Shown here one piece after another: positions 8,234-17,548 of a DNA stretch of 64,000 bases. The DNA lies in the NCBI RefSeq assembly GCF_016009175.1, contig NZ_JADUCM010000002.1, positions 62,001 to 126,000 on the forward strand. The letters are read 5' to 3'. The notes beneath the pieces were generated by a model. That model saw nothing but the letters and a program-made list of their open reading frames with translations. It was not told the origin of the DNA and did not search any database. The translations under genes and the position numbers were made by a program. Source of the stretch: Pseudomonas alkylphenolica (lineage in GTDB: Bacteria; Pseudomonadota; Gammaproteobacteria; Pseudomonadales; Pseudomonadaceae). Every line of letters begins with the position of its first letter. Position 1 is the first letter of the stretch.

Positions 8234-9328
8234 TGGTCGGGAATCTGGATCGAGATCTTTCAACGCCTGCCGACGCTGCTCATGCGGCAACTTGCCCAGC
8301 GCCTCAACCCGCCGATAAAACACTTCCCAGTCCCTGCCGGCCTGAACAAAAAGCTGCGCAAACGCCGGTACCCACTGGTCGTACAAACCAAAAGGCAGCA
8401 GCTTGGCATTGTTCATCGGCGCATTGATCCAGCCGTCATACCGCCCCTTACCCTGCCACTGGCTGTCACGCAGCGCCCGGTAGTCACGGCGTAGCCGTTC
8501 AAACTCAGCCTGCTTGCCGGCGCGTTTGGCGGGCGCGGTCAGCGGTGATGCATACAGCGCCTTGAGCCGTTCCCGGCTGGCCAGCACCAGCGCGACGAAC
8601 TGGTCGCGTTGCTGTCCGTCATGCTCGGATTGCGCCGGCAGGCCACGCGACGCCCGCCACTGGCGGGTGCCTTCCTGCTCCACGAAGGTGGCAAAGGATT
8701 CGTTGAACGCGGTGTCGTCGCGCACATACACACGCTGGTGCGCCAGCTCATGAAAGATCACCGTCGCCAGGCGCTCGTCGCCCCAACCAAGCATGGAGCT
8801 GAGGATCGGGTCATCGAACCAGCCCAGGGTCGAATAGGCCTCCACGCCGCCGACATACACGTCCAGCCCCTGCTGTTTCTGCAGCGCTGCGGCACCTCGC
8901 GCCGCACCCTGGCTGTAGTAGCCGCGGTAGGCGACACAACCGGCAATCGGGAAGCAGTGGGTGTGCGGCTCGAGAGAAAACTCCGGCGTGGCGAACACAT
9001 TCCACACCACGAACGGCCGGCCTATGTCGGCATACACCCGGTAACTGCGGTTATCCGGCAATCGAAGCTGCGCACTGGCGAAACTCCTGGCCTGCTCGGC
9101 CTGCAACAGGTGCTGACGCAGTTTTGCCGGGGTCGCGGGGTCGGCTACCACTTCAGCCACCGGTTTTCGCGCCTGCAACAGTTGCAGTTGCCCGCTGGCC
9201 AGTTGCCCGTAGTAATCGAGGCTGGAACAACCGTTCAGCAGCCCGAGTAGCAACAGGGGAACCAAGTAGCAAAAAAAATGGTCGAGTGCCCCAAGACTTG
9301 AGCGCAATAAAAGAAATAGTCGAAGCAT
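8228..9328 (-). CDS. Lipoprotein aminopeptidase (DUF2265 / Aminopep family)
   Basis: Putative zinc aminopeptidase of 366 residues. It starts MLRLFLLLRSS and has a hydrophobic segment ending in a lipobox, LLNGC, so it is predicted to be an exported lipoprotein. A gluzincin-type motif, HELAHQ, lies near the middle, followed by NESFATFVEQEG, which supplies the third ligand region. The frame extends to 9580, but the extra 84 residues do not resemble a signal peptide and overlap the divergent lipoprotein gene. The last codons and stop lie in a REP arm, so the extreme C-terminus may have been changed by REP insertion. Confidence 0.85.
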   Translation of the reverse strand: MLRLFLLLRSSLGALDHFFCYLVPLLLLGLLNGCSSLDYYGQLASGQLQLLQARKPVAEVVADPATPAKLRQHLLQAEQARSFASAQLRLPDNRSYRVYADIGRPFVVWNVFATPEFSLEPHTHCFPIAGCVAYRGYYSQGAARGAAALQKQQGLDVYVGGVEAYSTLGWFDDPILSSMLGWGDERLATVIFHELAHQRVYVRDDTAFNESFATFVEQEGTRQWRASRGLPAQSEHDGQQRDQFVALVLASRERLKALYASPLTAPAKRAGKQAEFERLRRDYRALRDSQWQGKGRYDGWINAPMNNAKLLPFGLYDQWVPAFAQLFVQAGRDWEVFYRRVEALGKLPHEQRRQALKDLDPDSRPL

Positions 9329-9394
9329 CCGTCCCGTCGTCTCGCTCAAGTGCTCATCCGCTTCAAGACTATCCTGCCCAGCTGGAGTTTTACC

Positions 9395-9808
9395 ATGCGT
9401 ACACTGCTCGTCCTTGGCGGTATGGTGCTGTTGACCGGCTGCGCCGTCTTGCCCCCTGCCGATCCCAACCAGGCCTGGATTGACCTTGCGCCCAATCCGG
9501 ACGAATCCCTGCATGCCCTGCAGGTGGATGATCGCGACTGGGCAGACAAGCGCTATTTCGAAGTCCAGCCCGGCAGCCACGAATTGACCGTGCGTTATCA
9601 GTTTCTAGTAACGCCAAGCAACATCGGCCCAAGCAGCGAACCGCTATGGCGCGATTGCCAGCTGAATGTGAAATTCAAGGATTTCAGTGCTGGGCAACGC
9701 TATCAGATCGAAGCCGGAAGTATCGGTTTCCGGCCTTGGGCCAAGCTCTACGACGAACAGCGAAACCTGGTCAGCAAAGGGCTACCGGCGGGCTGCCAAC
9801 GTACCTGA
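9395..9808 (+). CDS. Small putative lipoprotein (paralogue 1 of a tandem pair)
   Basis: The product has 137 residues. The start at 9395 has GGAG upstream and gives a signal peptide ending in the lipobox LLTGC; the longer frame from 9350 adds 15 residues before the signal. After the lipobox it shares QAWIDL and PGSHELTVR with the next gene, showing that they arose by tandem duplication. Two cysteines (WRDCQ and AGCQRT) may form a disulfide. It is probably periplasmic or outer-membrane anchored; function unknown. Confidence 0.8.
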   Translation: MRTLLVLGGMVLLTGCAVLPPADPNQAWIDLAPNPDESLHALQVDDRDWADKRYFEVQPGSHELTVRYQFLVTPSNIGPSSEPLWRDCQLNVKFKDFSAGQRYQIEAGSIGFRPWAKLYDEQRNLVSKGLPAGCQRT

Positions 9809-9861
9809 TAGCGTGAATGGCGCTATGCTTGTGCTTTGTAGTTTGCAATCTGGAGTGTGCC

Positions 9862-10275
9862 ATGCGCCAGCCAATGATGCTGATCGCCCTCAGTGCCCTG
9901 GGGGCTTGCGCTAGCCCATTGCCCCCAGTCGACAGCAAACAGGCATGGATCGACTTGTACACCATGACCCCAGGCAAGCTGGTCATGGCCGACCGACTCG
10001 ATGGCGAACGCCTCAAGGACGGACGTTTTTTCCAGGTCACGCCCGGTAGCCACGAGCTGACCGTGCGCTTCGACTTCGAAGTGTACGGTGGTCGTTTGTC
10101 GCTCAACCCCGTGGAGCGAACCTGTTACCTGAAGGTGAACTACGACCACTTCGAAGCCGGCAAGCGCTATCGCCTGGAAGCACGGGCACCGGCCATGCAG
10201 CCCAGTGCCTACCTTTATGACGCCCAGCGCAAGCTGCTGGCAGAAGAAAAGAACGACATCTTCTGCATACCTTGA
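9862..10275 (+). CDS. Small putative lipoprotein (paralogue 2 of a tandem pair)
   Basis: Also 137 residues, starting MRQPMMLIALSALGAC with a lipobox-like ALGAC and a TGGAG ribosome site upstream. QAWIDL, PGSHELTVR and a C-terminal YLYDAQRKL region correspond to paralogue 1, including the paired cysteines (RTCYL and IFCIP). It is 53 bases downstream of paralogue 1 and converges on the DUF1161 gene with only three bases between stops. Function unknown. Confidence 0.8.
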   Translation: MRQPMMLIALSALGACASPLPPVDSKQAWIDLYTMTPGKLVMADRLDGERLKDGRFFQVTPGSHELTVRFDFEVYGGRLSLNPVERTCYLKVNYDHFEAGKRYRLEARAPAMQPSAYLYDAQRKLLAEEKNDIFCIP

Positions 10276-10278
10276 GGC

Positions 10279-10512
10279 CTAGCGGTCATTCTTCTGGTAG
10301 ATGATTTTCTTGGTGCCACCCTCACAGCTGCCCACCACCATGTTCTGGTCGTGGACTTCGTCGTTGCGCACGATTTCCAGGGTGTAGGAACTCACATTGT
10401 TGGCCTGGATCTTCGCTTCGATCTCGGCCTTGAGCGCTTCGCAGGGCTTGGGCGCAGCCAGGGCAGCGGTGGCCAGCATCGATGCCAGCACAGCGATTGC
10501 AACACGGGTCAT
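10279..10512 (-). CDS. DUF1161 family periplasmic protein (copy 1)
   Basis: Predicted secreted protein of 77 residues: signal peptide ending TAALAA, then a ~55-residue domain with the two family cysteines in KPCEALKAEI and VGSCEGGTKKI, likely forming a disulfide. The ATG at 10512 is preceded by AAGGAG; the upstream extension to 10554 has no such site. A paralogue lies at 12310-12531. Function unknown. Confidence 0.85.
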   Translation of the reverse strand: MTRVAIAVLASMLATAALAAPKPCEALKAEIEAKIQANNVSSYTLEIVRNDEVHDQNMVVGSCEGGTKKIIYQKNDR

Positions 10513-10585
10513 GAGACAGCTCCTTGTGGCGGCAGAGAGTTTGCCGACTCCCATTTGACCACAAGAAGCGCGTCGCAGTTCTACT

Positions 10586-11011
10586 TCAACCCGCCAGCGT
10601 GGCGTCCAGGCTGATGGTCGCGTTGAGCACTTTTGATACCGGGCAACCTGCCTTGGCCTTGTTCGCCACCTCCAGGAACTGCGCTTCGCTGGCGCCGGGC
10701 ACCTTGGCGTTGAGAATCAGGTGAACGGCGGTAATAGCGAAACCATCAGCCTGTTTTTCCAGGGTGACTTCAGCCGTGGTGTCGATGCGCTCGGCAGTGA
10801 AACCTGCCTCACCCAGCATCATCGACAGGGCCATGGAAAAGCACCCTGCGTGGGCGGCGCCAATCAGTTCTTCCGGGTTGGTGCCAGGTTGGCCCTCGAA
10901 ACGGGTGTTGAATCCGTACGGATTGTCCTTGAGCGCCCCACTTTCGGTGGATATCAGCCCCTTGCCGTCCTTCAGGCCACCTTGCCAGATTGCCGATGCT
11001 GTCTTTTTCAT
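10586..11011 (-). CDS. osmC: OsmC-family peroxiredoxin
   Basis: Cysteine peroxidase of 141 residues that reduces organic hydroperoxides. Both family cysteines are present: Cys57 in [10 protein letters not shown] and Cys123 in AGCPVSKVL. Length and the N-terminal beta region ([11 protein letters not shown]) fit OsmC rather than Ohr. It is divergent from the flavin-dependent oxidoreductase gene across about 180 bases, in which no clear regulator site was recognised. OsmC is generally induced by osmotic and stationary-phase stress. Confidence 0.93.
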   Translation of the reverse strand: MKKTASAIWQGGLKDGKGLISTESGALKDNPYGFNTRFEGQPGTNPEELIGAAHAGCFSMALSMMLGEAGFTAERIDTTAEVTLEKQADGFAITAVHLILNAKVPGASEAQFLEVANKAKAGCPVSKVLNATISLDATLAG

Positions 11012-11192
11012 AGTGCCTCCCGAGTACCTACAGGGCGCAGGTTTGCGCAGCCTAAAATTCAGAGGCCAGCTGCCCGGGCAAGTTCAGCTTGATTGCACCC
11101 CAGGCATTGAATCCTCAGGATGTGCCCATACAACGATCACAAGGTTCCGGTCTTATGCCGGGCGAACGACTGCCCTGGAGGCTCATCAGCCC

Positions 11193-12197
11193 ATGAAGCG
11201 ACTTGCGGATATCAAATTCTCCACCCTCGACCTGGTACCGGTTCGCGAAGACAGCGGCCCGGCACAATCCCTGCGCAACTCCCTGGACCTGGCACAGCAC
11301 GTAGAGAAGTTCGGCTTCAACCGCTTCTGGGTCGCTGAACACCACAACATGGACGGCATTGCCAGTTCGGCGACCTCTGTGTTGCTCAGCTACCTGGCCG
11401 GCGGCACCTCGACAATCCGGGTAGGGGCGGGCGGGGTCATGCTGCCCAACCACGCGCCGTTGGTCATTGCCGAACAGTTCGGCACCCTCGCCAGCCTGTA
11501 TCCCGGCCGTATCGACCTTGGCCTGGGACGCGCGCCGGGTTCCGACCAGATGACCGCGCGGGCCCTGCGCCGCGAGCGCTCAGGCAGCGCCGATGATTTT
11601 CCCGACGACGTCGAGGAACTGGTGCGTTACCTCGGGCCGCGCACCCCGGATCAGAAAGTCATCGCCGTGCCCGGCTACGGCACCGAGGTACCGATCTGGT
11701 TGCTCGGCTCAAGCCTGTTCAGTGCCCAGCTGGCCGGTATGCGCGGCCTGCCGTACGCCTTTGCCTCACATTTCGCCCCGCGCTACATGCACGAGGCCAT
11801 TCGGGTCTATCGCAACCACTTCCAACCCTCCGCGGTGCTCGACAAGCCCTACGTCATGCTCGGTGTACCGCTGGTGGCTGCCGACAGCGACGAAAAGGCC
11901 GACTACCTGGCGACCTCGGTGTACCAGCGCATCCTTGCTCTGATGCGCGGCCAGAGCCTGATGCAGCGTCCACCGGTAGAAAGCATGGATGGTTTGTGGC
12001 TGCCTCACGAGCGCGAGGCAGTAGGTAACTTCCTGGGGCTGGCGATGGTCGGCGGCCCGGAGAAGATTCGCGCCAAACTCGAGGTTCTGCTCGAGCAGAC
12101 ACAAGCCGACGAGCTGATCTTCACCTGTGACCTGTACGAACATGCGGACCGGATCCGCTCCTACGAGCTGCTGTCGCAGGTGATGCGCGGCAACTGA
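11193..12197 (+). CDS. LLM-class flavin-dependent oxidoreductase (luciferase-like, YhbW type)
   Basis: Single-domain TIM-barrel flavoenzyme of 334 residues. Family motifs include [31 protein letters not shown] and [11 protein letters not shown]. The ATG at 11193 has CTGGAGG upstream; the frame upstream to 10764 overlaps the OsmC gene and is not family-like. It resembles E. coli YhbW, whose substrate is unknown. Confidence 0.92.
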   Translation: MKRLADIKFSTLDLVPVREDSGPAQSLRNSLDLAQHVEKFGFNRFWVAEHHNMDGIASSATSVLLSYLAGGTSTIRVGAGGVMLPNHAPLVIAEQFGTLASLYPGRIDLGLGRAPGSDQMTARALRRERSGSADDFPDDVEELVRYLGPRTPDQKVIAVPGYGTEVPIWLLGSSLFSAQLAGMRGLPYAFASHFAPRYMHEAIRVYRNHFQPSAVLDKPYVMLGVPLVAADSDEKADYLATSVYQRILALMRGQSLMQRPPVESMDGLWLPHEREAVGNFLGLAMVGGPEKIRAKLEVLLEQTQADELIFTCDLYEHADRIRSYELLSQVMRGN

Positions 12198-12206
12198 TAA
12201 GCCTCA

Positions 12207-12276
12207 TCGCCAGCCATGCTGGCTCCCACATGGAGTGCAACTGCATCGATCTGTGGGAGCCGGCAGGACCGGCAAT
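12207..12276. repeat. REP-like inverted repeat
   Basis: GGCTCCCACA at 12221 and TGTGGGAGCC at 12252 form a perfect stem, extended imperfectly by GCCAGC/GCCGGC flanks. It lies between convergent genes and may act as a bidirectional terminator. Confidence 0.65.
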
Positions 12277-12309
12277 GAAGTCATTGCATCGCTGGTGCGG
12301 ATGCCGTGA

Positions 12310-12531
12310 TTAGCGCTTGTAGACGATTTCCTTGGTGCCACCTTCGCAGGTACCTACGACCTTGCCGCCTGCCGCCGCGCCCTTGTCGACGATCTCCAGC
12401 GAATAGCCGCTGACGCCCTTGGCATCGAGCTTGGCTGCTATTTCGCCCTTCAATTCTTCACAGGGTTTGCCCGCGGCCAGCGCAGTGCCGGCCAGCATCA
12501 TCAAACCCAGTGCAACTACCAACTTCTTCAT
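12310..12531 (-). CDS. DUF1161 family periplasmic protein (copy 2)
   Basis: Predicted secreted protein of 73 residues, with signal peptide MKKLVVALGLMMLAGTALAA and the DUF1161 cysteines in KPCEELKGEI and VGTCEGGTKEIVY. It is clearly paralogous to the copy at 10279-10512, and both end in a basic, Tyr-containing tail. Function unknown. Confidence 0.85.
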   Translation of the reverse strand: MKKLVVALGLMMLAGTALAAGKPCEELKGEIAAKLDAKGVSGYSLEIVDKGAAAGGKVVGTCEGGTKEIVYKR

Positions 12532-12637
12532 CGATCGCTTTCCTTGTTCAGATCAAAGTGGAGGGTGGCGCCGGAGCCGGTCCAGGCGCCTCAGAACTGT
12601 GTAACTCAATTGACCCGGACATGCCAGCGCAATGCTT

Positions 12638-12853
12638 TCAGCTGTTGGCGATACGGAACCCGACCTTGAGGGTTACCTGAAAATGCGCCGCCTTGTTGTC
12701 CTTGATGTGCCCGCGGGTTTCGAGCACTTCGAACCATTCGAGGTGCTTGATGCTTTTGCCCGCTTCGGCCAGGGCATTGTTGATGGCCTCTTCGATGCTG
12801 GTGGGCGATGAGCCAACCAGCTCGATTTTCTTGTAGGTGTGATGATCGGACAT
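12638..12853 (-). CDS. Dodecin family flavin-binding protein
   Basis: Small protein of 71 residues matching dodecins: [16 protein letters not shown], then a helix with [13 protein letters not shown] and the strand containing WFEV. Dodecins assemble as dodecamers that store and protect flavin; the conserved Trp that stacks on the isoalloxazine ring is present. No obvious operon partner. Confidence 0.9.
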   Translation of the reverse strand: MSDHHTYKKIELVGSSPTSIEEAINNALAEAGKSIKHLEWFEVLETRGHIKDNKAAHFQVTLKVGFRIANS

Positions 12854-13008
12854 GACCTGTCTCCTGCGCAGATATGAACTTTCAGCCTAGCAGCGCCAGC
12901 CTGATTTACCTGCGCGCCCGCCACCCGAACACTTCGCACTGCACTTTCTCGCCTGGCTGAAGTCGGAACCATAACAACTCAATCACACCTCGAAGGAGGA
13001 GAGTCACC

Positions 13009-13332
13009 ATGACCAACCACTCGCTGCGTCAGGCGTCGCTGCAAAGTATGGAAGCGGAGATCGAAAACCTTCTGAAAACATTGGAAACCCTCAAGGACGA
13101 CGCCTCGGACGAGTCGCGCAAAACCTTGAAAACACTCAAGAGCAACGCCGAAAGCGCGTTACGCCACTCCCGCAGCCTGCTGGGCGACGCCTATGCGGAG
13201 GTGAAAAGCAAAACCCGCGAGACCGGGCTGGCCACGCGCGATTACGCCCAGGAGCACCCGTGGACGACGGCGGGGGTGGCTGTCGGCGCCCTGGGCCTGC
13301 TGGCGGCGTACCTGATGTGCAGCCGCCGCTAA
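13009..13332 (+). CDS. DUF883 family (ElaB/YqjD-type) membrane-anchored protein
   Basis: The 107-residue product has a charged, helical N-terminal two thirds and a single C-terminal transmembrane helix (about 86-104) ending in basic residues. ElaB/YqjD relatives are inner-membrane proteins that associate with ribosomes in stationary phase in E. coli. A strong GAAGGAGGAGAG ribosome site precedes the start. Its TAA overlaps the trpI stop on the other strand (13329-13332, CTAA). Confidence 0.88.
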   Translation: MTNHSLRQASLQSMEAEIENLLKTLETLKDDASDESRKTLKTLKSNAESALRHSRSLLGDAYAEVKSKTRETGLATRDYAQEHPWTTAGVAVGALGLLAAYLMCSRR

Positions 13333-14225
13333 TCGGCCTGGCGCGCCAGCTCGGCGCGTAGCCATCCGGCCAACTGCTCGGCGCGCCCATCTGCGGCGCG
13401 TCGGGGCACCCACAACGCCAGCACCGCCTCGGTTTCACAAAATCCCCACGGCGCCGCCAGACGCCCGGCGCGCAGGTCGTCGGCGACCAGCGGTTGCGGG
13501 GCGATGGCCACCCCCAGACCGGCAACGGCGGCTTCGAGCAAGTAATACAGGTGCTCGAAATCCTGGCCGTAGCGCAGTGCCTCGGGATCGATGTGCTGTT
13601 GCACAGCCCAGTTGGGCCAGGCCTGAGGGCGTGATGTGGTCTGCAGCAGGGCTTCTTCGAGCAAGGCCGACGCCGGTGCCTGGCACAGGCGGGCGAAGCC
13701 GGGAAAATGCGGGCTCAGCACCGGGCCGATACGTTCCTGCGCCAACACATGCACCTGCATGTCCGCCGGCCATGGCGGCTCGGCAAACACCAGCAATGCA
13801 TCCAGCCCGGGACGACGCGGGTCCAGGTCACCCTCACCGGCCGACAGGTGCAGGCGCAGTTCCGGCAGGTCTGCCTTGAGCCTGCCCAGGCGGGGAATGA
13901 ACCAGCGCGCCAGCAAACTGCCAGAGCAACCGAGGACGAACGGCGCGTCGTCACCGCTTTGACTCAACTCGGCGCACACGCTGCGCAAGCGATCAAAAGC
14001 GTCGGCACTGGCATCGCGCAGGCGTACACCGGCATCTGTGAGTTTAATGCCGCGCCCGTCCTTGACGAACAGGCTGACCCCGAGAAATTCCTCCAGCACT
14101 TTCAACTGGCGGCTAACGGCGCCATGGGTCACATGCAGTTGCTCGGCGGCCTGGCTGACGCTGTTGAGCCTGGCAGTGGCTTCGAACGCCCGCAGGGCAT
14201 TGAGGGGAGGCAGGTCCTGGCGCAT
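13329..14225 (-). CDS. trpI: LysR-type activator of trpBA
   Basis: LysR regulator of 298 residues that in Pseudomonas activates trpBA in response to indoleglycerol phosphate. N-terminal winged helix-turn-helix (about 8-65, [20 protein letters not shown]), then a periplasmic-binding-like effector domain. ATG 14225 is chosen because it gives the standard LysR start [16 protein letters not shown]. The gene is divergent from trpB across 109 bases. Its 3' end overlaps the convergent DUF883 gene by four bases. Confidence 0.93.
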   Translation of the reverse strand: MRQDLPPLNALRAFEATARLNSVSQAAEQLHVTHGAVSRQLKVLEEFLGVSLFVKDGRGIKLTDAGVRLRDASADAFDRLRSVCAELSQSGDDAPFVLGCSGSLLARWFIPRLGRLKADLPELRLHLSAGEGDLDPRRPGLDALLVFAEPPWPADMQVHVLAQERIGPVLSPHFPGFARLCQAPASALLEEALLQTTSRPQAWPNWAVQQHIDPEALRYGQDFEHLYYLLEAAVAGLGVAIAPQPLVADDLRAGRLAAPWGFCETEAVLALWVPRRAADGRAEQLAGWLRAELARQAD

Positions 14226-14334
14226 GACGTGTGAGATTTCCTGACATGTTGCAGCAATCTTATCGGTTTTCAGCCGGGCCTGTCGTGGGTAGAGTAAAGC
14301 CATTCCCAGATTTCATTACGCCCTGGAGCGACCC
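14226..14334. promoter_or_regulatory. trpI-trpBA divergent control region
   Basis: 109 bases separate the divergent starts. By analogy with characterised Pseudomonas trpI regions, the TrpI sites and both promoters should lie here. No individual site could be assigned with confidence by eye. Confidence 0.6.
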
Positions 14335-15552
14335 ATGACCCAGACCAACTTCCGCGCCGGCCCTGATGCCAATGGCCTGTTTGGCGCATTCGGCGGCCGT
14401 TACGTGGCTGAAACCCTGATGCCCCTGGTGCTCGACCTTGCCCGCGAATACGAAGCAGCCAAAGCCGACCCAGAGTTCCTCGAGCAACTGGCGTACTTTC
14501 AGCGCGACTACATCGGTCGCCCCAATCCGCTGTACTTCGCCGAGCGTCTGACCGAACACTGCGGCGGTGCGAAGATTTTCTTCAAACGTGAAGAACTCAA
14601 CCACACCGGCGCGCACAAAGTTAACAACTGCATCGGCCAGGTGTTATTGGCCAAGCGCATGGGTAAAAAGCGCCTGATCGCCGAAACCGGTGCCGGTATG
14701 CACGGTGTTGCCACGGCCACGGTTGCTGCCCGTTTTGGCCTGCCTTGCGTCATCTACATGGGCGCCACCGACATCGAGCGCCAACAGGCCAACGTGTTCC
14801 GCATGAAGCTGCTGGGCGCCGAGATCGTCCCGGTGACCTCCGGTACCGGCACCCTCAAAGACGCCATGAACGAAGCCCTGCGCGACTGGGTGACCAACGT
14901 CGATGACACCTTCTACCTGATCGGTACCGTGGCCGGCCCGCACCCGTACCCGGCGATGGTCCGCGACTTCCAGTCGATCATCGGCAAGGAAACCCGCGCC
15001 CAGTTGCAGGAAAAGGAAGGGCGCCTGCCCGACAGCCTGATCGCCTGCGTCGGCGGCGGCTCCAACGCCATGGGCCTGTTCCACGACTTCCTTGATGACA
15101 GCAGTGTGCAGATCATCGGCGTCGAAGCCGGTGGCCACGGTGTCGAAACCGACAAGCATGCCGCCAGCCTCACCGGCGGTATCCCGGGCGTACTGCATGG
15201 CAACCGCACCTACCTGCTGCAGGACGCTGACGGCCAGATCACCGACGCCCACTCGATTTCCGCCGGCCTCGACTACCCGGGCATCGGCCCTGAGCACGCC
15301 TGGTTGCACGAGGTGAAACGCGTCGAGTACGTCAGCATCAACGACGAAGAAGCCCTGGCTGCGTTCCACACCACCTGCCGCCTGGAAGGCATCATTCCGG
15401 CCCTGGAAACCTCCCATGCCCTGGCCGAAGCGATCAAACGCGCCCCGACCCTGCCGAAGGATCACCTGATGGTGGTGTGCCTGTCCGGGCGTGGTGACAA
15501 AGACATGCAAACCGTGATGAGCCATATGGCCGCCCAGGAGAAACAGGCATGA
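14335..15552 (+). CDS. trpB: Tryptophan synthase beta chain
   Basis: PLP enzyme of 405 residues condensing indole with serine to make tryptophan. The PLP lysine is Lys95 in HTGAHKVNN and the phosphate-binding loop is GGGSNAMG. It overlaps trpA by four bases (ATGA), as expected for channelled alpha2beta2 subunits. Expression probably depends on TrpI bound upstream. Confidence 0.98.
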   Translation: MTQTNFRAGPDANGLFGAFGGRYVAETLMPLVLDLAREYEAAKADPEFLEQLAYFQRDYIGRPNPLYFAERLTEHCGGAKIFFKREELNHTGAHKVNNCIGQVLLAKRMGKKRLIAETGAGMHGVATATVAARFGLPCVIYMGATDIERQQANVFRMKLLGAEIVPVTSGTGTLKDAMNEALRDWVTNVDDTFYLIGTVAGPHPYPAMVRDFQSIIGKETRAQLQEKEGRLPDSLIACVGGGSNAMGLFHDFLDDSSVQIIGVEAGGHGVETDKHAASLTGGIPGVLHGNRTYLLQDADGQITDAHSISAGLDYPGIGPEHAWLHEVKRVEYVSINDEEALAAFHTTCRLEGIIPALETSHALAEAIKRAPTLPKDHLMVVCLSGRGDKDMQTVMSHMAAQEKQA

Positions 15553-16361
15553 GCCGTATTGAACAACGCTTCTCCGAACTGAAGGCCGAAGGCCGCTCGG
15601 CACTGGTTACCTTCATCACTGCCGGCGACCCTGGCTACGATGCCTCGCTGGCAATTCTCAAAGGCCTGCCGGCTGCGGGCGCCGACGTCATCGAACTGGG
15701 CATGCCGTTCACCGACCCGATGGCTGACGGCGTGTCCATCCAGCTCGCTACCCTGCGCGCCCTGGAGGCCGGCCAGACTCTGGCGAAAACCCTGCAGATG
15801 GTGCGCGAGTTCCGTGTAGACAACCAGACGACTCCGATCGTGCTGATGGGCTACTACAACCCGATTCACCGCTTTGGCGTCGAAGCTTTCGTTGCCCAGG
15901 CCAAGGCAGCCGGTGTCGATGGCCTGATCATTGTCGACCTGCCACCTGAGCATGACGCCGAGCTGGCTACTCCGGCCCAGGCAGCCGGTATCGACTTCAT
16001 CCGCCTGACCACGCCGACCACCGACGACGTGCGTCTGCCACGGGTACTGGAACGCAGCTCCGGCTTCGTCTACTACGTCTCGGTGGCGGGCGTCACCGGT
16101 GCCGGTTCGGCCACTTCCGAACAGGTCAGCAACGCCATCGAGCGCCTGCGCCGGCATACCGACCTGCCGATCAGCGTCGGCTTCGGTATCCGTACCCCCG
16201 AGCAGGCAGCGGCCATTGCCAGGCTGTCGGATGGCGTGGTGGTCGGTTCGGCACTGGTCGACAAGATTGCCCAGGCCAAATCGGCTGACCAGGCGGTTGG
16301 CGATGTGCTGGAGCTGTGCTCGGCGCTGGCCCAGGGTGTGCGGACCGCGCGCAAGGCCTGA
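15549..16361 (+). CDS. trpA: Tryptophan synthase alpha chain
   Basis: TIM-barrel lyase of 270 residues converting indoleglycerol phosphate to indole and glyceraldehyde 3-phosphate. The catalytic residues correspond exactly: Glu49 (VIELGMPF) and Asp60 (DPMADG). The phosphate-binding glycines are in [13 protein letters not shown]-type hairpin follows. Confidence 0.98.
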   Translation: MSRIEQRFSELKAEGRSALVTFITAGDPGYDASLAILKGLPAAGADVIELGMPFTDPMADGVSIQLATLRALEAGQTLAKTLQMVREFRVDNQTTPIVLMGYYNPIHRFGVEAFVAQAKAAGVDGLIIVDLPPEHDAELATPAQAAGIDFIRLTTPTTDDVRLPRVLERSSGFVYYVSVAGVTGAGSATSEQVSNAIERLRRHTDLPISVGFGIRTPEQAAAIARLSDGVVVGSALVDKIAQAKSADQAVGDVLELCSALAQGVRTARKA

Positions 16362-16373
16362 TTTTTTAGCCCA

Positions 16374-16420
16374 GCTCCTACGGATCACCCCACCGTAGGA
16401 GCGAGGCTTGCCCGCGAAGC
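16374..16420. repeat. REP element with terminator-like hairpin after trpA
   Basis: GCTCCTACGG (16374) pairs perfectly with CCGTAGGAGC (16393) across a 9-base loop; the right side continues into the REP core GAGGCTTGCCCGCGAA. It lies between convergent trpA and the DOPA-dioxygenase-like gene. Confidence 0.75.
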
Positions 16421-16424
16421 TCGC

Positions 16425-16760
16425 TCAAGAGGGCTCGAAGATCGACAGATCCAGCGGCCGGATCGCCCCCATCCAGATCGCATGATCGCGATGATCCGCC
16501 AACTCGTCTCCGGTCAGCGGATGCAGGAACACCACCAGCCCGTGGCGATACAGCGCCAGCCAGGGCAACACCACCCCCACCAGCTCCGGCCCGAACGCCA
16601 ACTGGCAGCTCCAGTCCGGATGCGGCCCGACCGGATTCTGGTGCATCCGCCCCATCGTCACGCCAAACAGCGTGGCAGCCTCTTCACAGAGCTGCCGAGC
16701 CTGTTCCATAGTGTTGGCATCATAGTAAACGTGGGCGTGATAGCCCTTGATCCTCTGCAC
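16425..16760 (-). CDS. DOPA 4,5-dioxygenase family protein
   Basis: The 111-residue product starts with a GTG at 16760, six bases after CAGGAGT; the longer frame back to 17141 is antisense to the next gene. Family histidines are visible in YHAHVYYD, HPDWSC and FLHPLTG. Fungal and plant members cleave DOPA extradiol-wise; bacterial members are uncharacterised. Confidence 0.85.
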   Translation of the reverse strand: MQRIKGYHAHVYYDANTMEQARQLCEEAATLFGVTMGRMHQNPVGPHPDWSCQLAFGPELVGVVLPWLALYRHGLVVFLHPLTGDELADHRDHAIWMGAIRPLDLSIFEPS

Positions 16761-16835
16761 GAATACTCCTGAGTCACAAGAACCCCAAGCCAGCCCCGGG
16801 GTCAAATGATCACCCGCATCAAAGGGAGTGATCTG

Positions 16836-17453
16836 GTGAAAAATGCCGAAACCCCAGTGTTCAAACTGATCCTGATCGGCGGTTTGAGCAGCCTGGGCAG
16901 CGCCCTGATGGCAGAACTGCTCAAGCGCCAGCATGAAGTGATCTCCGTGGTCGACGACCTCAACACCTTGGCACCACGCCCGGGCCTGCACTTCAAGATC
17001 GGCGGCCTGAACACCGCGGCGCAAGCCGAACAAAGCGTGGCTGGCGGTTCGGCGGTGGTCTGCCTGCTGACTGCGCTGGCACCCGACGATTTCGCCGCAC
17101 AGTGGCGCATGAGCCAGGCACTGATAGCCGGAATGTCGCACACAACTATACGCCGGCTGTTACTGGTGGGCGATTTCAGCGTACTCGACAATAGCGAAGG
17201 GCATAGCGAGCAGCAACGTGCTTGCGCCGAGCAGATTGTCGATACGCTGCAACGCAGCCCGCTGCAGTGGACCCTGGTAAACATGCCGCAGCAGGTTGCC
17301 GACCTGGGTATTGAACATTTCCACCACACCCGCGGCACGCTCGAACCCGGTCTTGCCGAACCGCTGCAACGCCTGGCCCGGGTAGCCGCCGGCATGACCG
17401 ATTGCCTTGAGCTCAAACTCCACGTTGGCGAGCATGTGAACTTCGTCTGCTGA
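16836..17453 (+). CDS. NAD(P)-binding Rossmann-fold protein (epimerase-like)
   Basis: Protein of about 205 residues with an N-terminal dinucleotide-binding fold: KLILIGGLSSLGSALMAELL gives the GxxxxxG pattern, and the acidic residues in VVDD close the second strand. GTG at 16836 is preferred because AAGGGAG lies about nine bases upstream; the ATG at 16806 would add ten residues. No catalytic YxxxK is apparent, so it may bind nucleotide without SDR activity. Function unknown. Confidence 0.7.
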   Translation: MKNAETPVFKLILIGGLSSLGSALMAELLKRQHEVISVVDDLNTLAPRPGLHFKIGGLNTAAQAEQSVAGGSAVVCLLTALAPDDFAAQWRMSQALIAGMSHTTIRRLLLVGDFSVLDNSEGHSEQQRACAEQIVDTLQRSPLQWTLVNMPQQVADLGIEHFHHTRGTLEPGLAEPLQRLARVAAGMTDCLELKLHVGEHVNFVC

Positions 17454-17548
17454 TGTGGTTTCACGTAAGGGAAACAGCGCTTCGACTTGCACCGGCACGC
17501 CAGACATCGCACCCTGAGCAGCTCTTCTGCTTGCGATAGAGACTGTCC

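Noticed and set aside
14644..15603. 319-residue minus-strand frame
   Set aside because: Antisense to trpB; no domain.
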